Source: an uncultured Oscillospiraceae bacterium | GTDB taxonomy: Bacteria; Bacillota; Clostridia; Oscillospirales; Ruminococcaceae | Direction: 5' to 3' | Length of the DNA stretch: 39,030 bases | Assembly (NCBI GenBank): GCA_949285935.1 | Contig: CASEAH010000001.1 | Span: 1-39,030, forward strand | Shown here: positions 25,990 to 33,508 of the stretch, in pieces | Position numbering within the stretch: the stretch's first letter is position 1 | Layout of the letters: every line of letters begins with the position of its first letter | Program-made: the position numbers and the translations under genes | The notes under the pieces: generated by a model | Seen by the model: only the letters and a program-made list of their open reading frames with translations | Database searches by the model: none | What the model was told of the DNA's origin: nothing

Positions 25990-27003
25990 TCAGAAACCAA
26001 AAAGCATGGAACGCCGGATATCGGAAAGCTTGGCCGCACCGCACATGAGCATGGTGTTGCGCAGTTCGTCGGTCAGCTTTTCCACATACAGGCGGATTCC
26101 CTCTTCTCCGCCGCCATAGGTGACATTGATAAAGGGCCGTCCGATCAGAACGGCATCGGCGCCCAGGGCCAGGGCCTTGAAGATGTCGATGCCGGTGCGG
26201 ATACCGCCATCCACGAAGATCTTAATCTTGCCGCCCACGGCGTCTGCAATGGCAGGAAGGACTTCGGCGGTGGCGGGACACTGATCCAGCACCCGTCCGC
26301 CGTGGTTGGAAACCACGATTCCCGCGGCGCCGGCCTCAACGGCCTTTTGAGCGCCCTGAACGGTCATGACGCCCTTAAGAATGAAAGGCACCTCGGTGCG
26401 GGAGATGACTTCCCGCAGCTCGGCCACGCTGTAGGACTGAATATTGGTAAAGAAGGGGAGACCTGCCGCGTCAATGGCAATGGAAGCCGCCATGGGACGG
26501 GTCTCGTTGATTTTTTTCAGCTTCCGGGACAGCAGATCTTCATCCACCCGCCAGGGGGTCAGAGTGGGGATGCCCACGCCTCCTTCTCCGGCAATGACGT
26601 CCAGGGCGTTATCCATGACAACAGGATCCTTATCGTCTCCGCAAAAAGCAGCGATTCCCGCCTTGTGGCATCCGGGGATCAGCAGATGGTCGTAAGCGTC
26701 GTTATCCAGCTTGTCGCCGTAATGCAGATGCAGGGAACGGATGGGAGCGGCAAAAACCGGCAGTTCCAGCGTCTTCCCGAAAATTTCCAGATGGGTATCA
26801 ATGGGCACGTTTTCATGGATGGTATCCATGTTAACGCACAGCTCCTGCCATTTTTGATAGTTGCGGATAAAAACAGAACCGGAACCCTTTGCGCCCGGTC
26901 CGGGCATTTTATTTTTGCAGGCCAGGCCGTTGCAGACAGGGCAGGTTTTGCAGTAGGGCCCCACACAGCTCTTGGCGTTTTCCAATACTTCCTGGTAAGT
27001 CAT
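25990..27003 (-). CDS. FMN-dependent alpha-hydroxyacid oxidoreductase with N-terminal cysteine cluster
   Basis: This cytosolic TIM-barrel flavoenzyme of the lactate/glycolate oxidase family oxidises 2-hydroxyacids to 2-keto acids. The 337 residues keep the FMN lysine in FILKG (Lys210), the catalytic SNHGGR (232-237), and phosphate-binding DGGIR (265-269) and GRP (288-290). The first 30 residues carry five cysteines (13, 18, 21, 24, 29) in the pattern C-x4-C-x2-C-x2-C-x4-C, which canonical oxidases lack and which resembles an iron-sulfur site. In an anaerobe this suggests electron transfer to a carrier rather than oxygen. The ATG at 27003 follows GGAGG on the minus strand. The promoter is at 27207-27234. 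Confidence 0.87.
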   Translation of the reverse strand: MTYQEVLENAKSCVGPYCKTCPVCNGLACKNKMPGPGAKGSGSVFIRNYQKWQELCVNMDTIHENVPIDTHLEIFGKTLELPVFAAPIRSLHLHYGDKLDNDAYDHLLIPGCHKAGIAAFCGDDKDPVVMDNALDVIAGEGGVGIPTLTPWRVDEDLLSRKLKKINETRPMAASIAIDAAGLPFFTNIQSYSVAELREVISRTEVPFILKGVMTVQGAQKAVEAGAAGIVVSNHGGRVLDQCPATAEVLPAIADAVGGKIKIFVDGGIRTGIDIFKALALGADAVLIGRPFINVTYGGGEEGIRLYVEKLTDELRNTMLMCGAAKLSDIRRSMLFGF

Positions 27004-27120
27004 AATGAGCCTCCTCCGATTTCTTTATTTTTCATTTCTCCTTTTCGTGCAGAGCCGGACACTCTCCAGGTTGGAGAAGAAATAACACGCTTTTCTTATC
27101 AAATTTCAAATAATAATATT

Positions 27121-27234
27121 TTGACTTTTCAATTGATGCGTAATTTTTAATAAATTTGTCAATTATGACGATAAATAGCTGGACTAATTTGTAATATACT
27201 GCTATAATTATAACGGCATGTGTTGAAAAGTCAA
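27121..27234. promoter_or_regulatory. Divergent promoter/operator region with 12-base inverted repeats
   Basis: TTGACTTTTCAA (27121-27132) and TTGAAAAGTCAA (27223-27234) are perfect inverted copies 90 bases apart. The right copy contains the -35 box of a minus-strand promoter, TTGACT with TATAAT (27212-27207) at 16 bp, which would drive the FMN oxidoreductase. The left copy could provide a -35 box for plus-strand transcription. The 12-base unit therefore looks like a regulator site placed on both promoters. Confidence 0.62.
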
Positions 27235-27881
27235 TACTTTCCATATAAACCGAACAGAAGAAATGAAATACCGCAAACCTTAAAACTGCAAAAATGAGAA
27301 CGATAGGGTGTACGGCGCGGCTTACCACCAGGGCAGGACAAAGAGGGCCGGAAAAGGAAGTCTGGGTGTGCAAAAGCAGCCGGTTAGTGGTCGCTGCCGC
27401 AACGCAGGTCCCATTGAATTGGCTGCGGATTGATTGCGAGGATAAGGTGCAGGGAGGCATACGGTCCACACCCTTTTATGGAGAACGCCCCATGAGAAAT
27501 ACCAGACATTAAGCGGAGGGTCTTTGTGAGGAGGAGTACCCGGCAGCTCCATGACCTGGAATCCCAAAACATCAAAAGCTTTTATGATATGGGGCAAACT
27601 GAGCTGAAAAACAGGCAAACGGGACTGTGGCAGATGATCACATACGCGGGGAAGAAAACCGGAAAGGAAGTTCCCGAAAGATCCCTGGGTGGGACGGGAC
27701 GTTTGCTCTTTGGACAGCGGGATGTGGAGATAGGTAAAGGGAGCATTTGCCTCAGAATATGGGTCGCTTTGCCAGCGAAGCTTTTTTACGGTCTTTGAGA
27801 AAGCGGCAGCCCGTGGCCGGAGGGAAGAAGCGGATACGGAAGAAGCCGGAACCAGATTTGACTGAAACAGGAGTGATTGTA
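27235..27881. other. Gap upstream of the 386-residue unknown gene
   Basis: No firm gene is seen. A 90-codon plus-strand ORF starting at GTG 27526 has GGAGGG nearby but no recognisable domain, and it runs into the next gene's leader; I treat it as unsupported. The ribosome binding site for the next gene is CAGGAGTG near 27868. Confidence 0.35.
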
Positions 27882-29042
27882 ATGCAGATTACGTTATCCA
27901 ACCGGCAGCAGGGGGTGCTGGGGCTGGTAGGACATGTGGGAGCAGGGCACGCCCATAGCGCCGGCGGGATGGTGCAGGATGATTCGGCGGGCTTTGCGGT
28001 TGTAGGATCGCTTTTTAAAGAAGCTTTGGCCCTGGATACCACCATTGTTTCCGTGGAAGGAAATCTGGAAAACGGTATGATCGAAGTAGTCACGGCCGGG
28101 GGAGGGATTGGACGGGCCTTTGCCGCCCGGGGGATCACCCCGGCAGAGCAGCGCCTTATGGGGGCGATTCGGGGAGCAGACGGCCTGCTTTGCCAGGAAG
28201 CGGCAGTGAACGCGATGGGCAGGATCTATGGCCAGGGAGCAGGAGAGGCTGCCAGCGCTCTGGAAGCTGCCATCGCTTTGGCGGTAATGGACAGTATGTC
28301 CAAGGCTTCCCGGGGACAGCTGCGCCTGCAAAGCTGTGCCCTGCCAAACCGGGAGGACTGCGTGCTTTGCGGGGTAGTGGAGATGGACGGAATCCCGGTT
28401 TCCCTCATGCTGGTACTTAACGCCACCAGAGGAGGCATTGGCCCTGACGAAGATTATGAGGGCAATGTGATGCTGGGAGAAAAGTATGCAGCCATGAAGC
28501 GGGTAGGCCTGGATATGCTTCCCACCATTGTGGTGGAGAGTAAATTTTACCGCACAGATTGGTCAGACGGGATTGACCGCCCCTGCATGATGGTTCGCAG
28601 CCAGAAGGATCTGGACGACAGCAGGATGGGAAGGGTCCTTTGCCGGGCGTTGGAAGCTTTGGAGATGGACTACCAATATAAAGAAGACGCCATGCCAGCC
28701 ATACCGGGCAGTCTGCAGCAGGCCACATGCCGGATCGCAGACCGGATCATCCAGCTGGCTGGCAGGCTGAAAGAAGCGGAGACCGCCTTGGAAAAGGTAG
28801 AAATCGTGGCCCAGCTCAACCGTTTGGTGAGTGAGGACGCCGGCAGCGTTACCTTTATGAGCAACCACCTTAATGATCGGGTACGGGGAGCGGGACTGGA
28901 GCCCCATACCGGCGCCGTCCTGTCCTTGCTGATTACCCGGGAAGAAAAGGAAAAATGGAAGATTCCTCTGCTGACGCCCGATGACCTGATGAAGTACTGC
29001 CGGGTCTTGCTGAAGGCGGTACAGATTTTTGCGGAGGAATAG
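27882..29042 (+). CDS. Conserved-looking protein of unknown function, 386 residues
   Basis: I do not recognise the family. The protein is soluble, with no signal peptide or membrane helix. It starts MQITLSNRQQGVLGLVGHVG, followed by a glycine/histidine-rich GHAHSAGGMVQDDSAGF (about residues 20-38), a glycine-rich TAGGGIGRAFAARG, an ALEAAIALAVMDSMSKASRG helix, FYRTDWSDGIDRP near residue 228, and a C-terminal NDRVRGAGLEPHTGAVLSLL. Histidines and acidic residues in the first block would suit metal or phosphate binding, but this is only a guess. I chose the ATG at 27882, with AGGAGTG eight bases upstream; the ORF extends back to 27747 in noncoding-like sequence. It is divergent from the FMN oxidoreductase/hydantoinase side and may belong to the same pathway. 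Confidence 0.8.
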   Translation: MQITLSNRQQGVLGLVGHVGAGHAHSAGGMVQDDSAGFAVVGSLFKEALALDTTIVSVEGNLENGMIEVVTAGGGIGRAFAARGITPAEQRLMGAIRGADGLLCQEAAVNAMGRIYGQGAGEAASALEAAIALAVMDSMSKASRGQLRLQSCALPNREDCVLCGVVEMDGIPVSLMLVLNATRGGIGPDEDYEGNVMLGEKYAAMKRVGLDMLPTIVVESKFYRTDWSDGIDRPCMMVRSQKDLDDSRMGRVLCRALEALEMDYQYKEDAMPAIPGSLQQATCRIADRIIQLAGRLKEAETALEKVEIVAQLNRLVSEDAGSVTFMSNHLNDRVRGAGLEPHTGAVLSLLITREEKEKWKIPLLTPDDLMKYCRVLLKAVQIFAEE

Positions 29043-29170
29043 GTTCCGGAAAGGCCCCGGAAAAAATCCATTGACGAAGCCGGAAGGTACTGAGGCCGAC
29101 GGATCAAGATCCGCCGCACCACATCTTTTTGAGAAAAATCAGGATTTTGCCTTGGCCGGGCACTCAAGGA

Positions 29171-29324
29171 AGAAGCTGTTTAAAAATGGCCTTGTCCAAA
29201 AAATGATGCACGAAAATTGGCCTCCGAAAGGAAGTCAAGACAGCTTTTGGGGGAGCGATTTTCATTGATTCTCTCTCATTCTTTGTACAGGCCGCAATTG
29301 CATTTCCATTTTGCAGCAGCTTCT
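29171..29324. repeat. MITE-like intergenic repeat, copy C
   Basis: AGAAGCTG (29171-29178) and CAGCTTCT (29317-29324) are perfect terminal inverted repeats, continued by imperfect TTTAAAAATGG and CCATTTTGCAG. A central imperfect hairpin, AAAATTGGCCTCC with GGGGGAGCGATTTT, follows the same design as copies A and B. The element has no coding potential. Confidence 0.55.
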
Positions 29325-29527
29325 TTATACCAACGCCCCTCAAGAGGCACCGAATTTTCTGACTCCTGCATCACTTGCTCCACCTCACGTAAACCGGCAA
29401 TATTCTTTGCCGTTATTCCATTTTTGCCAACATCTTACTCGTCCGAAGCTGAGAAACCAAAGTTTTTTACACTCCCCGGCGGTGGTCAGAGTGTGTCTTT
29501 TCGCCAAGGCATGCGATGTAAAAAAGA
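29325..29527 (-). other. Possible coding remnant between two repeats
   Basis: On the minus strand a frame reads GKNGITAKNIAGLREVEQ, VMQESENSVPLEGRWYKEAA and on into copy C. It looks protein-like but has no start or known domain. It may be the end of a decayed mobile-element gene; I cannot name it. Confidence 0.25.
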
Positions 29528-29671
29528 GGCTGTTGCAAAACAAACTGTTCAAAATTAATGCACAAAATCGGCCCCCAAAGGAAGCCAGGACCAGCTTCTT
29601 TGGAGGGCCGATTTCATTTTTGTTTTTGGCTTTTGGTGCAGGCTGCTGTTACATTTTATTTTACAACAGCC
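29528..29671. repeat. MITE-like intergenic repeat, copy B
   Basis: GGCTGTTGCAAAA (29528-29540) and TTTTACAACAGCC (29659-29671) are terminal inverted repeats matching at 12 of 13 positions. The centre is a hairpin of AAATCGGCCC type with a complementary GGGCCGATTT. Length is 144 bases and there is no gene inside. The left end is shared with copy A. Confidence 0.7.
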
Positions 29672-29820
29672 CTTTAATATTTTTTCAGAATCCCTTTACC
29701 CAAACAGTGATGTTTTGCGGCAAGCCCGTTTACCGGCATTCCTGCAGCCGGGTGCGCAAAAACAGAAGCACATGAGTCAAAGAGCAACTCCATTTTGGCT
29801 GCTGTACAGGAAACCATACT

Positions 29821-30828
29821 TCAGCGCACTCCGTGGAGGGTCACATCGGTATAGGCGTACAGGGCGGGAGAACCTCCGGTATGTACGAACAGGACTTTTT
29901 CTCCCTTTTGGAAATACCCTTTGCGAATCAGATCGATCATACCGGACATGGCTTTCCCGGTGTAAACAGGATCCAGAAGGATCCCTTCCTCCCGGGCGAG
30001 CATCTGGACGGCTTCCACCATGGCGGGAGTGGGGAGAGAGTATCCGGGTCCGACGTAGTCGTCAAACACCACCACATCGGCAGGTTCGGCGGCAGTTCTG
30101 GCGCCCAGCTTGGTCAAAAGCTTGTTGGCAAGGGTAAAGACCGCCTCGGTCTGGATATCTTTTTTGCGGTTGACGCCGATCCCAACCACGGGGATATTGG
30201 CGTTGTTGCCGATCATTCCCGCTACCAGACCGGCATGGGTGCCGGCGCTGCCGCTGGCGCATACAATGCGGTCTATGTTCAGATCCATGTCATGAAGCTG
30301 CGTCAGGATTTCTTCCGCGCAGGAAACATATCCCAGAGCGCCGATCTCATTGGAGCCGCCGCCGGGGATGATGTAGGGAATCCTTCCCTGGGCAGCCAGC
30401 TCATCCGCCACGCGCTTCATCTCGCCCATCATGTCGCTGCCGCCTTTTACCACCCGGATCCCTTCGACACCCAGCAGGCGGAACAGATAGTTGTTTCCGC
30501 TGGCATCCGGATTATAGCTGTTGGGCACCCGCTCTTCCAAGACCAGATGGCATTTTAAACCCTCTTTTACAGCGGCAGCCAAAGTAAGCCGGCAGTGGTT
30601 GGATTGTACTGCGCCGCAGGTGATCACCGTATCACAGCCTTTGGCCAGTGCGTCTGCCATCAGGTATTCCAGCTTGCGGGTTTTATTTCCTCCCGCCGCC
30701 AGCCCCAACAGGTCGTCTCGTTTGATATAAATATCCGGTCCGCCCAGGAGCCGGGTCAGTCTGGGCAGGTACTCAATAGGAGTCTGATAGGGAGTATAGT
30801 GTCTGCGCGGGAATTGGGCCAGATTCAT
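29821..30828 (-). CDS. dcyD: D-cysteine desulfhydrase / ACC deaminase family PLP enzyme
   Basis: This cytosolic fold-type II PLP enzyme most likely splits D-cysteine into pyruvate, ammonia and sulfide. The 335 residues have the N-terminal TPIEYLPRLTRLLGG, the IYIKRDDL strand, the PLP lysine in GGNKTRKLEYL (Lys49), QSNHCR (75-80), and a glycine-rich phosphate loop region CASGSAGTHAGLVAG. The family also contains ACC deaminase and L-cysteate or D-serine lyases, so the substrate is probable, not proven. The ATG at 30828 follows GGAGG on the minus strand. A LysR gene lies 97 bases upstream in the same direction, with inverted repeats between, pointing to direct control. Confidence 0.88.
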   Translation of the reverse strand: MNLAQFPRRHYTPYQTPIEYLPRLTRLLGGPDIYIKRDDLLGLAAGGNKTRKLEYLMADALAKGCDTVITCGAVQSNHCRLTLAAAVKEGLKCHLVLEERVPNSYNPDASGNNYLFRLLGVEGIRVVKGGSDMMGEMKRVADELAAQGRIPYIIPGGGSNEIGALGYVSCAEEILTQLHDMDLNIDRIVCASGSAGTHAGLVAGMIGNNANIPVVGIGVNRKKDIQTEAVFTLANKLLTKLGARTAAEPADVVVFDDYVGPGYSLPTPAMVEAVQMLAREEGILLDPVYTGKAMSGMIDLIRKGYFQKGEKVLFVHTGGSPALYAYTDVTLHGVR

Positions 30829-30846
30829 GTTTTTTGCCTCCGCTCT

Positions 30847-30909
30847 CTATGGAATTTATCCATAGTATACCATAGGCCCTTGGGGGAGACTTATACGGAT
30901 CGCCTATGG
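30847..30909. promoter_or_regulatory. LysR-type operator cluster ahead of dcyD
   Basis: Two inverted repeats with the same half-site occur in the 97-base gap: CTATGGA-ATTTA-TCCATAG (30847-30865, with the T-N11-A spacing liked by LysR proteins) and CCATAGGC (30870-30877) with GCCTATGG (30902-30909). TATACT on the minus strand at 30871-30865 region could be the dcyD -10 box, between the two sites. Confidence 0.62.
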
Positions 30910-30925
30910 AAGGCATTGCTTTTGG

Positions 30926-31882
30926 CTATGGCTGCCAGGGCTTCTGCTGCCCAAAGAAACGGACCAAAGATTCCATAAACCGCTTTTGCAGCGGGGAGCC
31001 AGGCATGCTGCCGTCCCAGATCATACCCGTAATAGTATGGACGCCGGCGTCGGAAACAGGGATATATTCCAGTTCGCCGCTGCGATAAAAGGGATTGGAA
31101 AGGTTCAAAGATTTCTGCCCCACGGAAAAACAGCGTTCCGATTTTGTCAGGTAATACATGAGGCTCCGGTTATTATCAAAAACAATGGGCATTTTTGTAT
31201 TGCTTACAAACAAATGGGGAAACAGGAGGTTGTCTTCTGTCTGGCTTTTAGAAGGCTCTCCTTTGATTTTTTCCACCAGCAGCGGGTATTTCCGCAGCTG
31301 AGCCAGTGCGAGGGAGGAGCGGCCGGCCAATGGATGATGGCGGCCTACCACGGCATACAGCGGTTCCTGGCAGAGCGGCTGAAAATTCAGACCCATTTGA
31401 GCAAGCTGTGCCCGGACAGAATCCTCTGTGGTGGAAAGCAGATAGATCAGCCCCAGATCTGAGGCATGCTCGGCTACTTTTTGAGGGATCCTGTGGTTGG
31501 GGATTTCTTCATAGTAATAGTCGTTGATGGACGACGAATCCAGCGATTGAATAAAGGATTCAAACAGGTCCAGCATGGTAAAAGAGTAAATGCTGGAGAC
31601 TGCCAAACGCCGGGAGGATTTTTGCCCCAGCTCTGAAAGGTGCTGAGCTTTTTCCACCAACTGCAAAACCTGACGCGCATATTCTACAAACTGCTCGCCG
31701 GCGGGAGTCAGAACGGCGCCCCGGTTGCTGCGTTCCAGCAAACAAACGCCCAGCTCGGCCTCCAGCTCCTTTAGAGACTGGCTCAAATGCGGCTGGGAGA
31801 TATAAAGAGCACAGGCGGCTTTGCTGATGGAGCCGGTTTTGGATACTTCCAGCATATATTCAAAATGTTCCAGCTTCAGCAT
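30926..31882 (-). CDS. LysR family transcriptional regulator
   Basis: This is a DNA-binding regulator of 318 residues. The N-terminal winged helix reads MLKLEHFEYMLEVSKTGSIS then AACALYISQPHLSQSLKELE with LGVCLLERSNRGAVLTPAG, textbook LysR; the rest is a two-lobe effector domain. I used the ATG at 31882, with AAGGAG ten bases upstream on the minus strand; the ORF reaches 31927 without a site. It lies directly upstream of dcyD in the same direction, which is less usual than divergence, and inverted repeats between the genes fit LysR boxes. It may sense D-cysteine, cysteine or O-acetylserine; this is inferred. Confidence 0.92.
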   Translation of the reverse strand: MLKLEHFEYMLEVSKTGSISKAACALYISQPHLSQSLKELEAELGVCLLERSNRGAVLTPAGEQFVEYARQVLQLVEKAQHLSELGQKSSRRLAVSSIYSFTMLDLFESFIQSLDSSSINDYYYEEIPNHRIPQKVAEHASDLGLIYLLSTTEDSVRAQLAQMGLNFQPLCQEPLYAVVGRHHPLAGRSSLALAQLRKYPLLVEKIKGEPSKSQTEDNLLFPHLFVSNTKMPIVFDNNRSLMYYLTKSERCFSVGQKSLNLSNPFYRSGELEYIPVSDAGVHTITGMIWDGSMPGSPLQKRFMESLVRFFGQQKPWQP

Positions 31883-31929
31883 CGGGTTCCCACTCCTTTT
31901 TGCAGTATCTCTTAATGCCCGGTTCATCT

Positions 31930-31958
31930 ATTATAACACGGATATTTCTGCTGGTTAA
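31930..31958 (-). promoter_or_regulatory. Promoter of the LysR gene
   Basis: On the minus strand TTAACC (31958-31953) and TATAAT (31935-31930) are 17 bp apart, about 45 bases before the start codon. Confidence 0.7.
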
Positions 31959-32458
31959 GGAAGGAATGCATCATCAAGGGAATTCCCCATCAGAAAGCAA
32001 AAAATTGGCTTATTCTATAAGAAATCATGTGTGCGTCAAGAACGCTGGCAAAGCGGGAACGATCAAGATAAAAGCTACAGGATACGGAAAACCGGACAAG
32101 CATCCCCTGTAAAAGATGTAAGCATTTGATTTGAGAAAGACTGAAAAAAGCTTGAAGTGAAGCCTTCCATGAAGATGTGTAGGATATGGCAGGTGCAGCC
32201 TGACTTGCCGGCAAATTTCGGACATATGAGATGGCTGAGAGCAGGCTGCAGGTCTGTACAGATATGAAGAGCGGATGGCAGTTATTTTGAAAGGATAAAA
32301 TCTTTCGGGAAAGAATGGCCAAAATGGATATTCGGGTATGGATGTAAGGTTTTGGATAAAGCAAAAGCCCGGAGCATAAATTGGATCCAGCCGCTGGCTG
32401 GTGGGAACAGGGAACACTTTGGGCCCCGTGGATGCAGGCACTGATCTGGAAAAAAACA
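31959..32458. other. Noncoding gap between the LysR promoter and the island edge
   Basis: I find no gene, RNA or clear repeat here. Short ORFs on both strands carry no recognisable domain. Confidence 0.45.
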
Positions 32459-32482
32459 AAAGCCAGAGCACATTCTGGCTTT
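32459..32482 (-). terminator. Second terminator downstream of the tRNA-Leu fragment
   Basis: AAAGCCAGA (32459-32467) pairs with TCTGGCTTT (32474-32482). On the minus strand it is followed by TGTTTTTTTCC, a good intrinsic terminator. Confidence 0.75.
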
Positions 32483-32550
32483 AGCCCTGATCGCTGCGTA
32501 TAGTGAACACTTTAGTTTGATTTGGACGGGGGCTGCTGTTTTAGACAAAA

Positions 32551-32582
32551 AGAGCCTGGAGCATGACTTGGCTCCAGGCTCT
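32551..32582 (-). terminator. Terminator of the tRNA-Leu fragment
   Basis: A perfect 12-bp stem (32551-32562 with 32571-32582) is followed on the minus strand by TTTTTGTCT. It starts eight bases after the tRNA CCA, as expected for the original tRNA gene terminator. Confidence 0.82.
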
Positions 32583-32589
32583 GGCCTGT

Positions 32590-32640
32590 TGGTGCGGAAG
32601 ATGGGACTTGAACCCACACACCGAGGTACTGGCTCCTAAA
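32590..32640 (-). pseudogene. 3' half of a tRNA-Leu(UAG) gene, probable attachment site
   Basis: Read on the minus strand this gives an anticodon loop TTTAGGA with anticodon TAG, the 3' anticodon stem GCCAG, a long class-II variable arm, a T arm GTGGG-TTCAAGT-CCCAT, acceptor strand CTTCCGC, discriminator A and CCA. No 5' half precedes it: the sequence upstream of TTTAGGAGCC is unrelated. A cut exactly at the anticodon loop is typical of integration into a tRNA gene. Confidence 0.8.
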
Positions 32641-32984
32641 GGTGATGTCACCTTGGTGGAAGATCCGGAAAAAAGCATTTTCCGGTTCCCGCCGCCTTCC
32701 AGCGGCAAGTGGTCGGATTGGGGATACCGTTCAAACGGAATCATGCGATGGAAAGGCGGGTTCCGTTTTTGGCAGGAAGAATGTATGTTCTACTGAGTCG
32801 GCTTTTGTCCATAGGTATTGTACGGCTTCCATCTACTCTAAAATCCAGCGAGTACTTGCGCCGCTCATGTCCTGATGTACCATTGGCAGCTTTTTTCCCT
32901 TCCTATGCTTTCTGTGTCCTTCCATATAAAAAACGTGGTCCAGCAGATATCAGTATACATCTTCCTGAAAGGTGATCGGGGTAG

Positions 32985-33372
32985 CAATGATTGTTCCCCG
33001 TGCGACTGATGCCGCTCTCACCACAGAGATAGGCCCCACAGTAGTCACGAAAAAGTTCGGTTGTCAACGGATAATCGTCCTCAGCTTTGTGGCGAGTTAG
33101 GGCATTCTTGTTCTTTGCCAATTTCTCTTGTACCCGGTCGAAGAGGCTGGGGGACAATAGTAGGAATTCCTTTGGAAATACAATATCTTAGTATAGATAC
33201 TCGCCTATGTAGCGGCGATTTTTCAAGAGTGTCTCCATACTGCCATACTGCATCAGTTCTCCATGAGTATTTTTGATCTCGTATTGGTTAAGCCAATCAC
33301 AGATGTCCTTCATTGTTGCCCTTTCATTGTATCTCTGGCATACCCTTAGAACAAACGGTGTGGTCCGTGTTT
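32985..33372 (-). pseudogene. Degenerate serine recombinase (C-terminal part)
   Basis: The minus strand reads PFVLRVCQRYNERATMKDIC then DWLN...TLLKNRRYIGEYLY, an in-frame TAA at 33190-33188, then DIVFP, and after compensating frame changes GIPTIVPQ and SLFDRVQEKLAKNKNALTRH, KAEDDYPLTTELFRDYCGAY, LCGESGISRTGN. This matches the recombinase domain and zinc-ribbon of large serine recombinases of Clostridia mobile elements. The N-terminal catalytic resolvase domain is missing, and one stop and at least two frameshifts show that the gene is dead. It probably once moved the island. Sequence from 32641 to 32985 has no identifiable gene. Confidence 0.82.
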
Positions 33373-33508
33373 ATAAATCAGCTACTCGGTTTTGATTGTT
33401 ATACTCATATTGATTTTCCTAGATACTTATGTTACGCTAAACACAACATATACTGATAAAGTTTACTTTGGAGACGCTGTGAGTGGGAATTCAACAAGGA
33501 GTAACGCT

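Noticed and set aside
32563-32796. 77-codon ORF reading through the tRNA-Leu fragment
   Set aside because: The CGRWDLNPH wording is the well-known false protein produced by translating across a tRNA gene.
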